From: Ruminococcus sp.
GTDB lineage: Bacteria; Bacillota; Clostridia; Oscillospirales; Acutalibacteraceae
Length of the DNA: 64,000 nt
Assembly (NCBI GenBank): GCA_017403985.1
Contig: JAFRDE010000001.1
Coordinates: forward strand, 62,001 to 126,000
Direction of reading: 5' to 3'
Part shown: piece after piece, positions 42,033 through 50,917 of the stretch
Numbering within the stretch: the stretch's first letter is position 1
Layout of the letters: each line of letters opens with the position of its first letter
Program-made: the position numbers and the translations under genes
Notes under the pieces: generated by a model
Told to the model about the DNA's origin: nothing
The model's input: the letters and a program-made list of their open reading frames with translations, nothing else
Database searches by the model: none

Positions 42033-43010
42033 ATGGAAAACGAAAGAAAAAAATTCCGATTTGAAATACTGCTTGAAAGGTACTTCACTAACTTTCACCG
42101 TATTCTTTTTACCAATCTCATCTTTGCGGTGCCTTCGGCTGTCATTTTTGCGCTGTTTTATTTTCTCAACTCGTTCATATTCAAGGATTCTTTAGTTGTT
42201 CCTTTTTTACTGCTGTCGATCATTCCGCTTTATCCGTTTTATGCCGGCGTCGTGATGGTCTGCCGCAATATCGCAAGAGGGGAGAGAGACGTTCCTGTTT
42301 TCAGGAGCTTTATCAGAGCTGTTAAGGATAATTTTCCGCATTTTCTTTTGCACGGCGTATTGATCTATGTCGCTTCCATGCTCTGCGTACTGGCTGTTTC
42401 GCTGTATGTTTCCATGCTGTCGGTCAGCTGGGTGTTTTACGGACTGCTGTTCGTCGTTATCGTGATAGCGCTGTTCGTGCTGTATACGGCTTTTTACATC
42501 CCGCTGATGAGCATCACGTATGATCTGCCTTTGAAATATGTTTATAAAAACAGCTTTCTGATGTCTTTCGGCGAGTTCAAGAACAATCTCTTTGCGACCC
42601 TTGCTTTAGCGGTCGTATTCGGCATCTGTTTTACCGCCGTTGCCTTTATCAATTCCGGTATGGCAAAAATCATTGTTGTCGCGGCTTTATGGGTGCTGCT
42701 GATCCCCGCGACCTGTACGTTTATGTACGTATTCTTTGTTTACGACGGAATGACCGCGATCATCCGCGATAAGGATGAGCTCAGCCGCGAGCTGACCGAT
42801 TCCATTGACAAGAGTCTGGAACAGCGCAAAAAGGAAATGAACCCCCAGACGGTCGAAGAGGACTTTTCCGATATCGATATCAGCTCGTTAAAGGATACGG
42901 ATGATTACATCTTCCATAACGGCAGAATGGTAAAGCAAAGCACGCTGCTCCGTATGATCCGTGAACGCGAACAGCAAAACGCCGAATCCGGCAGCGATTC
43001 GGATGAATAA
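42033..43010 (+). CDS. YesL/DUF624-like membrane protein
   Basis: A 325-residue membrane protein with six segments (about 22-45, 50-75, 105-130, 132-155, 185-210 and 215-240) and a charged C-terminal cytosolic tail. RILFTNLIFAVPSA near the N-terminus and later KNSFLMSFGEFKNNL resemble DUF624 proteins, which often neighbour sugar transporters; no transporter is here. ATG 42033 is used with GTGAGGG upstream. An alternative ATG at 41982 overlaps the SpoIIM-like stop. It is probably co-transcribed with that gene. Confidence 0.72.
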   Translation: MENERKKFRFEILLERYFTNFHRILFTNLIFAVPSAVIFALFYFLNSFIFKDSLVVPFLLLSIIPLYPFYAGVVMVCRNIARGERDVPVFRSFIRAVKDNFPHFLLHGVLIYVASMLCVLAVSLYVSMLSVSWVFYGLLFVVIVIALFVLYTAFYIPLMSITYDLPLKYVYKNSFLMSFGEFKNNLFATLALAVVFGICFTAVAFINSGMAKIIVVAALWVLLIPATCTFMYVFFVYDGMTAIIRDKDELSRELTDSIDKSLEQRKKEMNPQTVEEDFSDIDISSLKDTDDYIFHNGRMVKQSTLLRMIREREQQNAESGSDSDE

Positions 43011-43023
43011 ACTGATAAACGAC

Positions 43024-43060
43024 AAAAGCCAAGCATCTCTGTTCAGAGAGCTTGGCTTTT
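43024..43060. terminator. Bidirectional terminator
   Basis: AAAAGCCAAGC/GCTTGGCTTTT perfect 11-bp arms, plus inner TCTCTG/CAGAGA, between convergent genes. Confidence 0.92.
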
Positions 43061-43063
43061 AAT

Positions 43064-43303
43064 TTATGCGGATGCTTTCTCGATAAACCAGCGGTTTTCT
43101 TCCAGAAAGAGATACTTCTCGTGTGTTTTGATGCGGCAGGTATAGCGGATCCCGGCGCCGCCCGCCTTTAAAGAAGCGGCAAACCTAACGTCGGTAATGC
43201 GCTCGATGTCAAAGGAACGCCCGTCGTCCCAGTGGATACACAGGGGCGTGACATTCCCGTCCGCGTCAAATCTTGCCGTTACAGCTACATATTGTTTCAT
43301 CAT
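43064..43303 (-). CDS. Small protein encoded after dinB
   Basis: A 79-residue, probably all-beta protein: KQYVAVTARFDADGNVTPL, IHWDDGRSFDIERITDVRFA, GIRYTCRIKTHEKYLFLEEN, RWFIEKASA. It has no membrane segment. It lies 83 bases after dinB on the same strand, with its own AAAGGTG site, so it is likely in the SOS-controlled dinB unit. Its shape (target base, then WxDGR, then YxCRI, then RWFIE) recalls small proteins encoded with Y-family polymerase genes in other phyla, such as DUF6504 next to ImuB, but I do not recognise the family with certainty. A role as polymerase accessory is inference. Confidence 0.7.
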   Translation of the reverse strand: MMKQYVAVTARFDADGNVTPLCIHWDDGRSFDIERITDVRFAASLKAGGAGIRYTCRIKTHEKYLFLEENRWFIEKASA

Positions 43304-43386
43304 ATTTCATTTCACCTTTCTTTATTAGTGACCGGTTGAGGCGGGTGTAAGCATGTATATTTTTAAGTGTGACAGAGTACGGATGT

Positions 43387-44616
43387 TTAAAAGTATCCTA
43401 CCGGATGGATGATATGTTCCTCCTTGGGGCTGAAAGAGGACAGCCCTTTATCATACAGCAAAGAAGCGGGACGCACGCAAAAGGAACCGAACCGCCGCTT
43501 GAGCACGTCGAGAGAGCGGTCAAGAGCACCGAGCCGTTCCCGCTGCGCTTCGTCGCACATGATCGTCAGCTGCGACGGCGCCGAAGCGGGGGAGAGCTCC
43601 GCTACCTTAACGCCTAAGCTGCGGATGGGCTTATCCCAGTGATAATTTGCCGAGAACAGCGTCATCGCGGCGCGGATCACCTCCGATGTGATATCCGTTT
43701 CCGTGAGGAGCTTCATCTGTCGGGTAAAGCTCTCGAGCGTGCTGTTCCGCACGCTGATCGAGACCTCGCGCGCCTTTGCGCCGTGCTCGCGCAGCCTCCT
43801 GCAGACAGAGTCGCACAGCACGGTAAAGATAATCTCCACGTCGCGGTCGCACACCAGATCCCGCGGCGTCGTCGTAGAATTGCCGATCGACTGGATCGCC
43901 GTACTTTCGTCCATATGCATCACCGGCGAATTATCCAAGCCGTTGGAAAAGGTGTACAGAACATCGCCCCATTTGCCGAAATTCGAGCGCAGAAGGGGAA
44001 GGGGGAAGTTGGCTAACTCTCCGATGGTATGCACGCCCAGAACGTTCAGGCGGCGTTTGGTGCTGTGTCCGACATAGAGCAGATCGCCCGCATCCAGCGG
44101 CCATACGATCTCTTTGAACCGATTATAGGGAATCACCGTCACCGCGTCGGGCTTTTTGTAATCGCTGCCCAGCTTTGCAAAGATCTTGTTGAAGCTCACG
44201 CCGATGCTCACCGTGATACCGAGTTCGTTTTTGATGCGCTTACGGATCTCTTGCGCGATATCCTTGCCGTCCATCGCGTTGCTGCTGACGTCCAGCCACG
44301 CTTCATCCAGACCGAAGGGTTCGATACGGTCGGTATAGTCGGCGTAAATGCGCCTGCACAGCCGCGAAAAGCGCATATACCGCTCAAAATGCGGCTTGAT
44401 TACTATGAGATCCGGACACTTTTCCCGCGCCTGCCAGATGGCTTCACCGGTTTTGATCTTGTATTTTTTCGCGATTTCGTTTTTCGCCAATATAATGCCG
44501 TGGCGCTTATCGGCGTCGCCGCCTACCGCTACCGGCTTATCGCGCACATCGGGGTTATACAGACACTCTACGCTCGCGTAAAAGCCGTTGCAGTCGCTGT
44601 GCAGTATGGTTCGCAT
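43387..44616 (-). CDS. dinB: DNA polymerase IV (Y-family)
   Basis: Translesion polymerase. The 409-residue protein has the N-terminal ILHSDCNGFYASVECLYNP, with the first metal Asp in HSDCN. EPFGLDEAWLDVS near 96-108 gives the catalytic Asp-Glu pair, and SIGVSFNKIFAKLGSDYKKP is the palm/thumb signature. A little-finger domain spans about 235-350. A hydrophobic C-terminal patch may bind the clamp. MRTIL at 44616 is used, with GGGAAG upstream. LexA-type box in the promoter. Confidence 0.95.
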   Translation of the reverse strand: MRTILHSDCNGFYASVECLYNPDVRDKPVAVGGDADKRHGIILAKNEIAKKYKIKTGEAIWQAREKCPDLIVIKPHFERYMRFSRLCRRIYADYTDRIEPFGLDEAWLDVSSNAMDGKDIAQEIRKRIKNELGITVSIGVSFNKIFAKLGSDYKKPDAVTVIPYNRFKEIVWPLDAGDLLYVGHSTKRRLNVLGVHTIGELANFPLPLLRSNFGKWGDVLYTFSNGLDNSPVMHMDESTAIQSIGNSTTTPRDLVCDRDVEIIFTVLCDSVCRRLREHGAKAREVSISVRNSTLESFTRQMKLLTETDITSEVIRAAMTLFSANYHWDKPIRSLGVKVAELSPASAPSQLTIMCDEAQRERLGALDRSLDVLKRRFGSFCVRPASLLYDKGLSSFSPKEEHIIHPVGYF

Positions 44617-44671
44617 TTTTTCACTTCCCGATAACATCAAACAAAATAGAACATATATTCGTTATATCAAC

Positions 44672-44700
44672 ATTATAGAACAACCGTTCTAATTTGTCAA
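44672..44700 (-). promoter_or_regulatory. dinB promoter with LexA (SOS) box in the spacer
   Basis: Minus strand: TTGACA (44700-44695), a 17-base spacer and TATAAT (44677-44672). The spacer contains GAACGGTTGTTC (44678-44689), matching the Firmicute LexA box GAAC-N4-GTTC exactly. A weaker GAAC-N4-ATTC lies at 44649-44660. LexA binding would block RNA polymerase directly. Confidence 0.88.
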
Positions 44701-44734
44701 GGGAAATTTCTGTAAATCAATATCCGCAAATAAA

Positions 44735-44773
44735 AAAGCATCGCAGAAACGAATTTGCTTCTGCGATGCTTTA
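44735..44773. terminator. Bidirectional terminator upstream of dinB promoter
   Basis: AAAGCATCGCAGAA/TTCTGCGATGCTTT, a 14-bp perfect stem, with A-run before and T-rich after. It ends the phosphohexomutase gene. Confidence 0.9.
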
Positions 44774-44796
44774 TATTACTTATTAATACTGCTGAA

Positions 44797-46515
44797 TCAC
44801 TTGAGATATGCGCTCATATCCGCGGCGATCTTGTCGGTGATCGCTTTCGCTTCATCAGCGGTGGAGCCGATTGCGGTGATATAGATCTTGATCTTCGGCT
44901 CGGTACCGGAAGGTCTGACGATAGCGCAGTGTCCGCCCTCCGTCGTATAGGAGAGGACGTTGGACTTCGGCAGATCGATCTTTTCGGTTTTGCCGGTCAG
45001 CAAATCGGTCGCGATATGCGTATCGTAGTCGGCGACGGATACGACCTTGTAGCCGGCGATATCCGCCGGAGCGCTGCCGCGTAAGCCGTCCATGATGCCT
45101 GCCATCTTCTGCATACCCTCGGCGCCTTCAAAGTAGAAGTCGAGCGTGGTATTGAGATAATAGCCGTATTCCTCATAGATACCGTCGATGATATCGACCA
45201 GCGACTTGCCCTGCTTTTTATAATATGACGCCATCTCACAGATCAGCATGGAAGCGACGACAGCGTCCTTATCTCTGACATAGGAACCGGCAAGATAGCC
45301 GCAGCTCTCTTCAAAGCCGAATACATAGCGATCCTCCTCGCCTTTCTGTTCCAGACGGAGGATGATCTCACCGATATATTTGAAGCCGGTCAGACAGTTC
45401 TTCAGCTCGCAGTCATACTTCTTGCAGATTGCTTCGATGATCTTGGTGGTAACGATGGTCTTGACGACGATCGGAGCTTCGGGCAGAGTTCCCAGCGATT
45501 TGCGGCATTTGAGAATATACTCGGTCAGCATAGCGCCGATCTCGTTGCCGGTATACAGGCGATAGGTACCGTCCTTGCGCTTCGCGGCGATACTGACGCG
45601 ATCGGAGTCTGGATCGGTAGCCAAAAGCAGATCGGCGTCGTTCTCTTCACAGTACTCCAAGCCCTTCGCGAGAGCTTCTTTCAGCTCGGGATTGGGGAAG
45701 GGGCAGGTGGTAAAGTTGCCGTCGGGATTCTCCTGCTCCTTGACGACGATGACATTCTCCATGCCGACGTCGGACAGAACGCGTCTGACGAGCTTGTTGC
45801 CCGCGCCGTTCAGGGGGGTATACACCACTTTCAGATCAGCTCCCTTGCAGATACCGGCGTTGACCTGATTCTTCTTGACTTCTTCCAGATAGCTGTCATA
45901 AACAGCATCCTTGACGTACTCGATAGAGCCATCCTTGAGCGCTTCATCGAAATCACACAGCTTGACGTCTTCAAACATATCCAGCGACTGGATCTCGTCG
46001 AACACCATACCGGCGGCGACGTCGGTCATCTGACAGCCGTCCTCGCCGTATGCCTTATAGCCGTTATACTTCGCGGGATTATGGCTCGCGGTCACCATGA
46101 TACCGGCAACACAGCCGAGATGACGAACAAGATAACTGAGCACGGGCGTCGGCTCCAGCTCCTCTGTAATATACGCCTTGATGCCGTTTGCCGCCAGAAC
46201 ACGCGCCGCCTCGATCTTGAAGAGGTCGGAATTGATGCGAGAATCGTGAGAGATCGCCACAGCGCCGGTACCGTATTTCTTTTTGATATAATTGGCGAGG
46301 CCCTGAGTCGCGTGACGCACCACATAAATGTTCATGCGATTGATACCCGCGCCGAGAACGCCGCGCAGACCCGCGGTGCCGAATTTCAGCGGAGTATAAA
46401 AGCGATCATAGATAGCATCATTATCGTCTTTAATGGCAGCTAATTCCTGTACAAGCTGAGGATCCTCCGTTGCTTTTTCGATCCATTCATTGTAAATGTT
46501 CATGTAATCCATCAT
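44797..46515 (-). CDS. Phospho-sugar mutase (phosphoglucomutase/phosphomannomutase)
   Basis: Alpha-D-phosphohexomutase of 572 residues, the long PGM2/PgcA type. Phosphoserine loop: MVTASHNPAKYNGYK near 140-154 with the active Ser. Metal loop: DPDSDRVSIA near 307-316. Sugar loop: FGFEESCGYL near 404-413. Phosphate loop: RPSGTEPKIKIY near 533-544. Interconverts glucose 1- and 6-phosphate for glycogen and cell-wall sugar nucleotides. Start may be 46515 or the second ATG at 46512, which is better spaced from AGGGTG. Confidence 0.94.
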   Translation of the reverse strand: MMDYMNIYNEWIEKATEDPQLVQELAAIKDDNDAIYDRFYTPLKFGTAGLRGVLGAGINRMNIYVVRHATQGLANYIKKKYGTGAVAISHDSRINSDLFKIEAARVLAANGIKAYITEELEPTPVLSYLVRHLGCVAGIMVTASHNPAKYNGYKAYGEDGCQMTDVAAGMVFDEIQSLDMFEDVKLCDFDEALKDGSIEYVKDAVYDSYLEEVKKNQVNAGICKGADLKVVYTPLNGAGNKLVRRVLSDVGMENVIVVKEQENPDGNFTTCPFPNPELKEALAKGLEYCEENDADLLLATDPDSDRVSIAAKRKDGTYRLYTGNEIGAMLTEYILKCRKSLGTLPEAPIVVKTIVTTKIIEAICKKYDCELKNCLTGFKYIGEIILRLEQKGEEDRYVFGFEESCGYLAGSYVRDKDAVVASMLICEMASYYKKQGKSLVDIIDGIYEEYGYYLNTTLDFYFEGAEGMQKMAGIMDGLRGSAPADIAGYKVVSVADYDTHIATDLLTGKTEKIDLPKSNVLSYTTEGGHCAIVRPSGTEPKIKIYITAIGSTADEAKAITDKIAADMSAYLK

Positions 46516-46730
46516 ATCACCCTATCAAACGAGATTTGGTATTGATAACCATTATTTTTAATATAGCATAAATCCAAGTCTATTACAACAAAAAAAACAG
46601 CATAAAACAGATATTTATTGAATACTGACAATATCTCATCCAAAAGATAGTGATAATAAACAAACAACAATAATTACGGCGCTCTGCACTGAATAAATGC
46701 CGTCAAAAGGTAGAATTCAGATATCCGGAC

Positions 46731-46759
46731 TTGATTTATCCGAAATGTTGTAGTATGAT
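46731..46759 (+). promoter_or_regulatory. Promoter of the acidic membrane protein gene
   Basis: TTGATT (46731-46736), a 17-base spacer and TATGAT (46754-46759), 33 bases before the ATG at 46793. The remaining part of the 277-base gap shows nothing else. Confidence 0.75.
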
Positions 46760-46792
46760 ATATAACGATCGAAAATTGGGAGGTATATAAGT

Positions 46793-47773
46793 ATGAGTGA
46801 TAATAACATAAATGAAAATGTGAATCCCGAAGTAACGGCGGAAGAAACCGAAAACGCCGTTGCCGAAGAAATCTCTGAAAACGTTGCGGAAACCCCGGTC
46901 GAAGAGGAAACCGCAGCAGCAACAGAAAACCCCGAAGAAGCTGCCGTTGAAGCGACAGAAGCCGAAGGATCAGAAACAGCAGAGGATACCGATTCTATTG
47001 AAGCTTCTGAAGAACAGGAAAAACCCGCAAAGAAGAAATTCTTTTTACAGATTCCCGTCATTATCGCGTTATGCATCGTAGTCGCCGCTTTACTGGGCTA
47101 CTTCGTATTCGTCGGCTTCTTACTCAAGGAACCCGAGGGCGTTACGTGGTCCAGCGAGAACGAAGGCACCACCTATTACTACGAATTCAAAAATGACGGA
47201 ACTTTCCAGGCTAACGTCGGAAGCATCGAGATCAACAGCACCTATCAGAAAACAAAGAGCGAAGACGGCGATACGATCACCGTCGGAACCACTTTCGGTA
47301 ATTTCTACGCAAACGCCCCCGCGACCTACACCGTTTCCGGTTCGCGTATCCTCGGCAATCAAACGCTCGACGCTACCTACGGCGAAGGTTACGACTTCTC
47401 GCTGATACAGGACAGCAAAAAGATCTATATGCCTGATTTGCCCGAAGACTTCACTGTCGATGAAAAGCTGGTCGGTACATGGCTCTTCAAGTATATGGGA
47501 TACGACATCTATAAAGTGACCTTTGACAAAAAAGGTTATATGTCGCTGGAGTTCGTTCAGGACGGCGTCAAGTACAACGGCGTTTATACCGTCGATGATT
47601 CTACGATCAACTTCACTTACTGTCTGACCGAGAACGTCGCTGTTCCGATCGAATATTCCATAACCGATGACGATAACATGACCTTTATGGGATACAATTT
47701 TGTACGTGAAGGAAGCGCTGCCGCCGAAGCGACGCCCGACCAGCAGCTCCTTACTCCCGTTACAAATGAATAA
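46793..47773 (+). CDS. Single-pass membrane protein with acidic N-terminus
   Basis: A 326-residue protein. The first 80 residues are almost wholly Glu, Ala, Thr, Val and Asn, then a Lys patch (KPAKKKFF) and one membrane segment (about 86-108). The rest is an extracytoplasmic beta-rich region with two similar parts, each carrying GTxxY/W-F and DGxF/KKGYM strands (YYYEFKNDGTFQ and YKVTFDKKGYM), a lipocalin-like or DUF5640-like repeat. Several Ruminococcus proteins have this plan; function unknown. GGGAGG lies 10 bases before ATG. Confidence 0.75.
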   Translation: MSDNNINENVNPEVTAEETENAVAEEISENVAETPVEEETAAATENPEEAAVEATEAEGSETAEDTDSIEASEEQEKPAKKKFFLQIPVIIALCIVVAALLGYFVFVGFLLKEPEGVTWSSENEGTTYYYEFKNDGTFQANVGSIEINSTYQKTKSEDGDTITVGTTFGNFYANAPATYTVSGSRILGNQTLDATYGEGYDFSLIQDSKKIYMPDLPEDFTVDEKLVGTWLFKYMGYDIYKVTFDKKGYMSLEFVQDGVKYNGVYTVDDSTINFTYCLTENVAVPIEYSITDDDNMTFMGYNFVREGSAAAEATPDQQLLTPVTNE

Positions 47774-47790
47774 AACATGATCGCATAACA

Positions 47791-47816
47791 AAACCCCGCT
47801 GAAAAGCGGGGTTTAT
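47791..47816. terminator. Bidirectional terminator
   Basis: AAACCCCGCT/AGCGGGGTTT with a GAAA tetraloop, between convergent genes. Confidence 0.92.
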
Positions 47817-47817
47817 T

Positions 47818-49200
47818 CTATCCTATTCTTTTTAACAATGCGGCGTCAACCGCGTTGACCGTACCGTCGCCGGACAGATCAGCCGCCGACAAATACACGC
47901 CGTTAAAATCAGCAGCGCCGATCAGATAATCCAGCAAAGTGCAGACGTCACGGGAATTGCTGTTTCCTTCACCGGTCAAGTCGCCATTGACGGAGAGCTC
48001 AAAGGTCACGCTGTTGCTGCCGGAAACAAATACCGCCGTATTCGCGGTACCGACATATCCACTCGTTTTCAAAGCGCCGTCACGGTACAATGAAACCGTC
48101 CAGCCGTTATAATGCATATTATTCTTAAACTGATACACCGTTGTCTCGGGTGAGATACCGGAAATATAATACCGGCTGTAATCGACACGATAGACGTCAG
48201 AAGAGATATCGGATAGCTCAGCGCCGCCGGCGTTATTATTTTTTTCACTGCTGCCGGCAGAAGAACCGCTGCCGCTTCCTGACGAGACCTGATCATCCGG
48301 CTGATTCAATTCAACAAAATCCCCCGGACTAACGGATGTATACGTATTGCTGCCGACCGCAATCAAGCTGCCGCCGTCGGCATATACCAAAGACGCGTCA
48401 AAATTCAATCGGCAGGAGCTTTCTTTATCACCGTTTGTGATATCATAGCCGTTGATGACCGAACCGTCGGGACAATATAAGCGATCGCCGATCACACACG
48501 CGGAAGCGGCGCCGAAACGGCTGTCAACCGGAAATGTGCGCGTAATACGGCTGCCGTTCAGCACATATACAACGCCATAATCCGATACAATGACGTCGGA
48601 CGCGGCAGGGGATAGAGGAGGATCAACATCTTCTCCCGAAACAGCCGTGAACCCGCCTCCGTACAAACGATATAAAGTATTATCGCTGACCGCATAAACA
48701 CCGGAATCATATCCGCTGCACAAAGCGTCGCTCCTTTGATCAAAGCGATACCGTTTTATCAGATTGCCGCTGTAGGAATATGCGGTCAGTTCACGATTAT
48801 CGCGATAATTCTCAATATAAATCGCATTGTCATCACAGCAAAAATCGGAATCGTTGTTCAATCGGGCGCCGTATATTGCAAAGCTGTCAAGCACGTCCGA
48901 ATCGAGATAATAAATATAGACGATCAGCTGATTATTGTTCGAATCATCACAAATCAGTACAACTTTTTCATGATAGGCGCAAACTCCGCTGATTTTATAG
49001 GAAACATTCAGCCCGATGCTGATCGCATCGGAGGCGTAACGCGTAACGTCTGCATGCGAACCGCTGAAGCTGATCACATACGCGCCGCTGCTGTCGGCGC
49101 TTTGATAAGTGCGGGAACCTTGGAGCGTGAATGCGGAAGAAGACAGTACGGCAACAACCAGCAAAACCGATGCTAAGAACAGACATAAAGATCGTTTCAT
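47818..49200 (-). CDS. Secreted beta-propeller-like protein with C-terminal dockerin
   Basis: A 460-residue exported protein. Signal peptide about 1-26. Residues 40-300 are repeated beta units resembling a propeller (YSYSGNLIKRYRFDQ, YDSGVYAVSDNTLYRLYGG, DRLYCPDGSVINGYD). A Ser/Gly/Asn-rich linker (about 305-330) leads to a small beta domain. The last 58 residues are a type I dockerin with two calcium-binding repeats, GDLTGEGNSNSRD-CTLLDYLIG and ADLSGDGTVNAVDAALLKRIG. Dockerins bind cohesins on scaffoldins, so it may be displayed in a cellulosome-like complex. No enzyme domain is recognised. Confidence 0.85.
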   Translation of the reverse strand: MKRSLCLFLASVLLVVAVLSSSAFTLQGSRTYQSADSSGAYVISFSGSHADVTRYASDAISIGLNVSYKISGVCAYHEKVVLICDDSNNNQLIVYIYYLDSDVLDSFAIYGARLNNDSDFCCDDNAIYIENYRDNRELTAYSYSGNLIKRYRFDQRSDALCSGYDSGVYAVSDNTLYRLYGGGFTAVSGEDVDPPLSPAASDVIVSDYGVVYVLNGSRITRTFPVDSRFGAASACVIGDRLYCPDGSVINGYDITNGDKESSCRLNFDASLVYADGGSLIAVGSNTYTSVSPGDFVELNQPDDQVSSGSGSGSSAGSSEKNNNAGGAELSDISSDVYRVDYSRYYISGISPETTVYQFKNNMHYNGWTVSLYRDGALKTSGYVGTANTAVFVSGSNSVTFELSVNGDLTGEGNSNSRDVCTLLDYLIGAADFNGVYLSAADLSGDGTVNAVDAALLKRIG

Positions 49201-49349
49201 CGCTTCACCCTCCTTATAACTGACATATTTTGATAATCCTTAACAATATTATACTAGAGCAAAATCATTATCGCAACCGGAATAAAACAGATATTGGGTG
49301 AAATATCATCACATAGCACATAGCAAAAAAACACATTAACAGAAAACAC

Positions 49350-49378
49350 TTGACATTATTACAAAAACAAAGTAAAAT
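49350..49378 (+). promoter_or_regulatory. Promoter of tRNA-Ser
   Basis: TTGACA (49350-49355), a 17-base spacer and TAAAAT (49373-49378), 21 bases before the tRNA. Confidence 0.88.
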
Positions 49379-49399
49379 ATCATTTGCACAATTCAATAC

Positions 49400-49488
49400 G
49401 GAAGCGTATCGAAGTGGTCATAACGGGCCTGACTCGAAATCAGGTAGTCCTCACGGGCTCGTGGGTTCGAATCCCACCGCTTCCGCCA
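49400..49488 (+). tRNA. tRNA-Ser (anticodon CGA)
   Basis: Acceptor GGAAGCG/CGCTTCC, anticodon stem CCTGA/TCAGG around CTCGAAA, anticodon CGA, long variable arm (GTCCTCACGGGCTC). T-loop TTCGAAT, CCA encoded. Confidence 0.95.
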
Positions 49489-49494
49489 TAAAAT

Positions 49495-49524
49495 AAGGGT
49501 ATCGCTACAGCGATACCCTTTTAA
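49495..49524. terminator. Terminator after tRNA-Ser
   Basis: AAGGGTATCGC/GCGATACCCTT with TACA loop, then TTAATC. Convergent with hemW. Confidence 0.9.
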
Positions 49525-49531
49525 TCTTTAA

Positions 49532-50632
49532 CTATGAAATCAAATAGGATATTACGGCGTTGGAAACCAAAAAGCCTTTTACCGTCAGCGAAATACCTTT
49601 TTCATCTACATGACACAAGCCTTGCTGTTCCAGTCTTTTCGCGGCAGATATCAATTTATTGTTGACAGGCTGACCGAATCGCTGTTCATAGTGTTCAAAC
49701 ACAAGTCCTTCTGTCAGGCGCAGCGCCAGCATGATGTATTCGTCGCTGTCGCCGCCTGTGGATTCCTCAGTCACTTCATTATGATAAAAGCGCTGAAAAT
49801 CACTGTCATAATAAAAACGGCGGTCTTCAATAAAAGAATGAGCGGACGGTCCCAAACCGATATATTCGTCGTCATGCCAGTAATGCAGATTATGACGGCT
49901 CTCATATCCCTCTTTCGCAAAATTGGATATCTCATACTGTCGGTAACCTAAATCCGACAGCGTCCCGACAGTCTGCTCATAAAAAGCCGCCTGCTCATCA
50001 TCGTCGAACAGGGGAAGCTGATCCTTTAACGCATAGAACCTTGTTCCTTCCTCAATCTTCAGGATATAAGCGGAGATATGCTGCACCCCGCAGGAAGCGC
50101 AGAACGCCAAGGTGCTATCAAGACTCTCATTCGTCTGCTCCGGTACGGCAAGCATCACATCAAGAGAGATGTTATCAAATCCGGCAGTCTGCGCGCGCTC
50201 AACGGTACGCTTTGCGTCGGCGGCGGTATGACGACGGCCGAGGATCTTCAGTTCGTTATCATTCGCGCTCTGCAAGCCGATGGAAAGGCGGTTGAAGCCC
50301 GCAGTCCTCATCGCTCTGAAATCCAGCTCATCGGTTGAAGTCGGATTCACCTCAACGGTAATCTCAGCGTTTTCATCCACATTAAATGACTCAAATACGC
50401 TGTTGAGAATACGGATCAAACGCTCATGGCCCAATAGGGAAGGGGTACCGCCGCCGAAATAGACGGTATCGACCGTGCGATCCAAACGCTCGCCCCAACC
50501 CCGGATCGATGTGATCAGGTGATCAGCGTAAGTATTCAATTGTTCCTCGCTGCCGCGGCGGCTGAAAAAGTTGCAGTAAGCGCATTTGCCGTCACAGAAC
50601 GGGATATGCAGATAAAGTCCTATAGTATTCAT
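49532..50632 (-). CDS. hemW: HemW/HemN-like radical SAM protein
   Basis: A 366-residue radical SAM protein. The iron-sulfur motif CDGKCAYC gives Cys13, Cys17 and Cys20 after YLHIPF, then VDTVYFGGGTPSLL near 58-71 and the C-terminal HemN domain (about 290-360). The lack of an extra Cys after the cluster motif fits HemW, a heme chaperone, rather than true coproporphyrinogen oxidase HemN. No other heme gene is here. Preceded by a strong hairpin. Confidence 0.92.
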   Translation of the reverse strand: MNTIGLYLHIPFCDGKCAYCNFFSRRGSEEQLNTYADHLITSIRGWGERLDRTVDTVYFGGGTPSLLGHERLIRILNSVFESFNVDENAEITVEVNPTSTDELDFRAMRTAGFNRLSIGLQSANDNELKILGRRHTAADAKRTVERAQTAGFDNISLDVMLAVPEQTNESLDSTLAFCASCGVQHISAYILKIEEGTRFYALKDQLPLFDDDEQAAFYEQTVGTLSDLGYRQYEISNFAKEGYESRHNLHYWHDDEYIGLGPSAHSFIEDRRFYYDSDFQRFYHNEVTEESTGGDSDEYIMLALRLTEGLVFEHYEQRFGQPVNNKLISAAKRLEQQGLCHVDEKGISLTVKGFLVSNAVISYLIS

Positions 50633-50653
50633 AAAATACTCCTATAAAGGGGT

Positions 50654-50680
50654 GAGGCAGGAACCCGAAGTTCCTGCCTC
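50654..50680. repeat. Perfect hairpin upstream of hemW
   Basis: GAGGCAGGAAC/GTTCCTGCCTC, 11-bp stem with a 5-base loop. No T-run on the minus strand, so not an obvious terminator; it lies in the hemW leader. Confidence 0.65.
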
Positions 50681-50803
50681 AATTTGGAAGGTATATGAAA
50701 AAACTTAGATGAATTCTTGTTTGTAAAGCTATTTTAATAAAATATCACAAAAAAGTCAAGTGCATTTGTGTATTTTACCGTAGAAAAAAGAACCCCAAAC
50801 TTG

Positions 50804-50833
50804 TTGACTTTTACCATAGAATAATAGTAAAAT
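50804..50833 (+). promoter_or_regulatory. Promoter of prfC
   Basis: TTGACT (50804-50809), an 18-base spacer and TAAAAT (50828-50833), about 85 bases before prfC. Confidence 0.65.
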
Positions 50834-50917
50834 TATATCGTATCACCAAAAACGCCACCTCTGCTACAGCACTTTGCACTAAGGATTTGGCATAATGACG
50901 AAACACGGAGGTTTCCA

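Noticed and set aside
43321-43345. Further copy of the GTGACCAGTGG repeat (ATTAGTGACCGGTTGAG)
   Set aside because: Only about ten bases match, which chance can explain.
50654-50680. Terminator of an unseen plus-strand gene
   Set aside because: No plus-strand gene precedes it and no T-run follows on either strand, so it is listed only as a hairpin.
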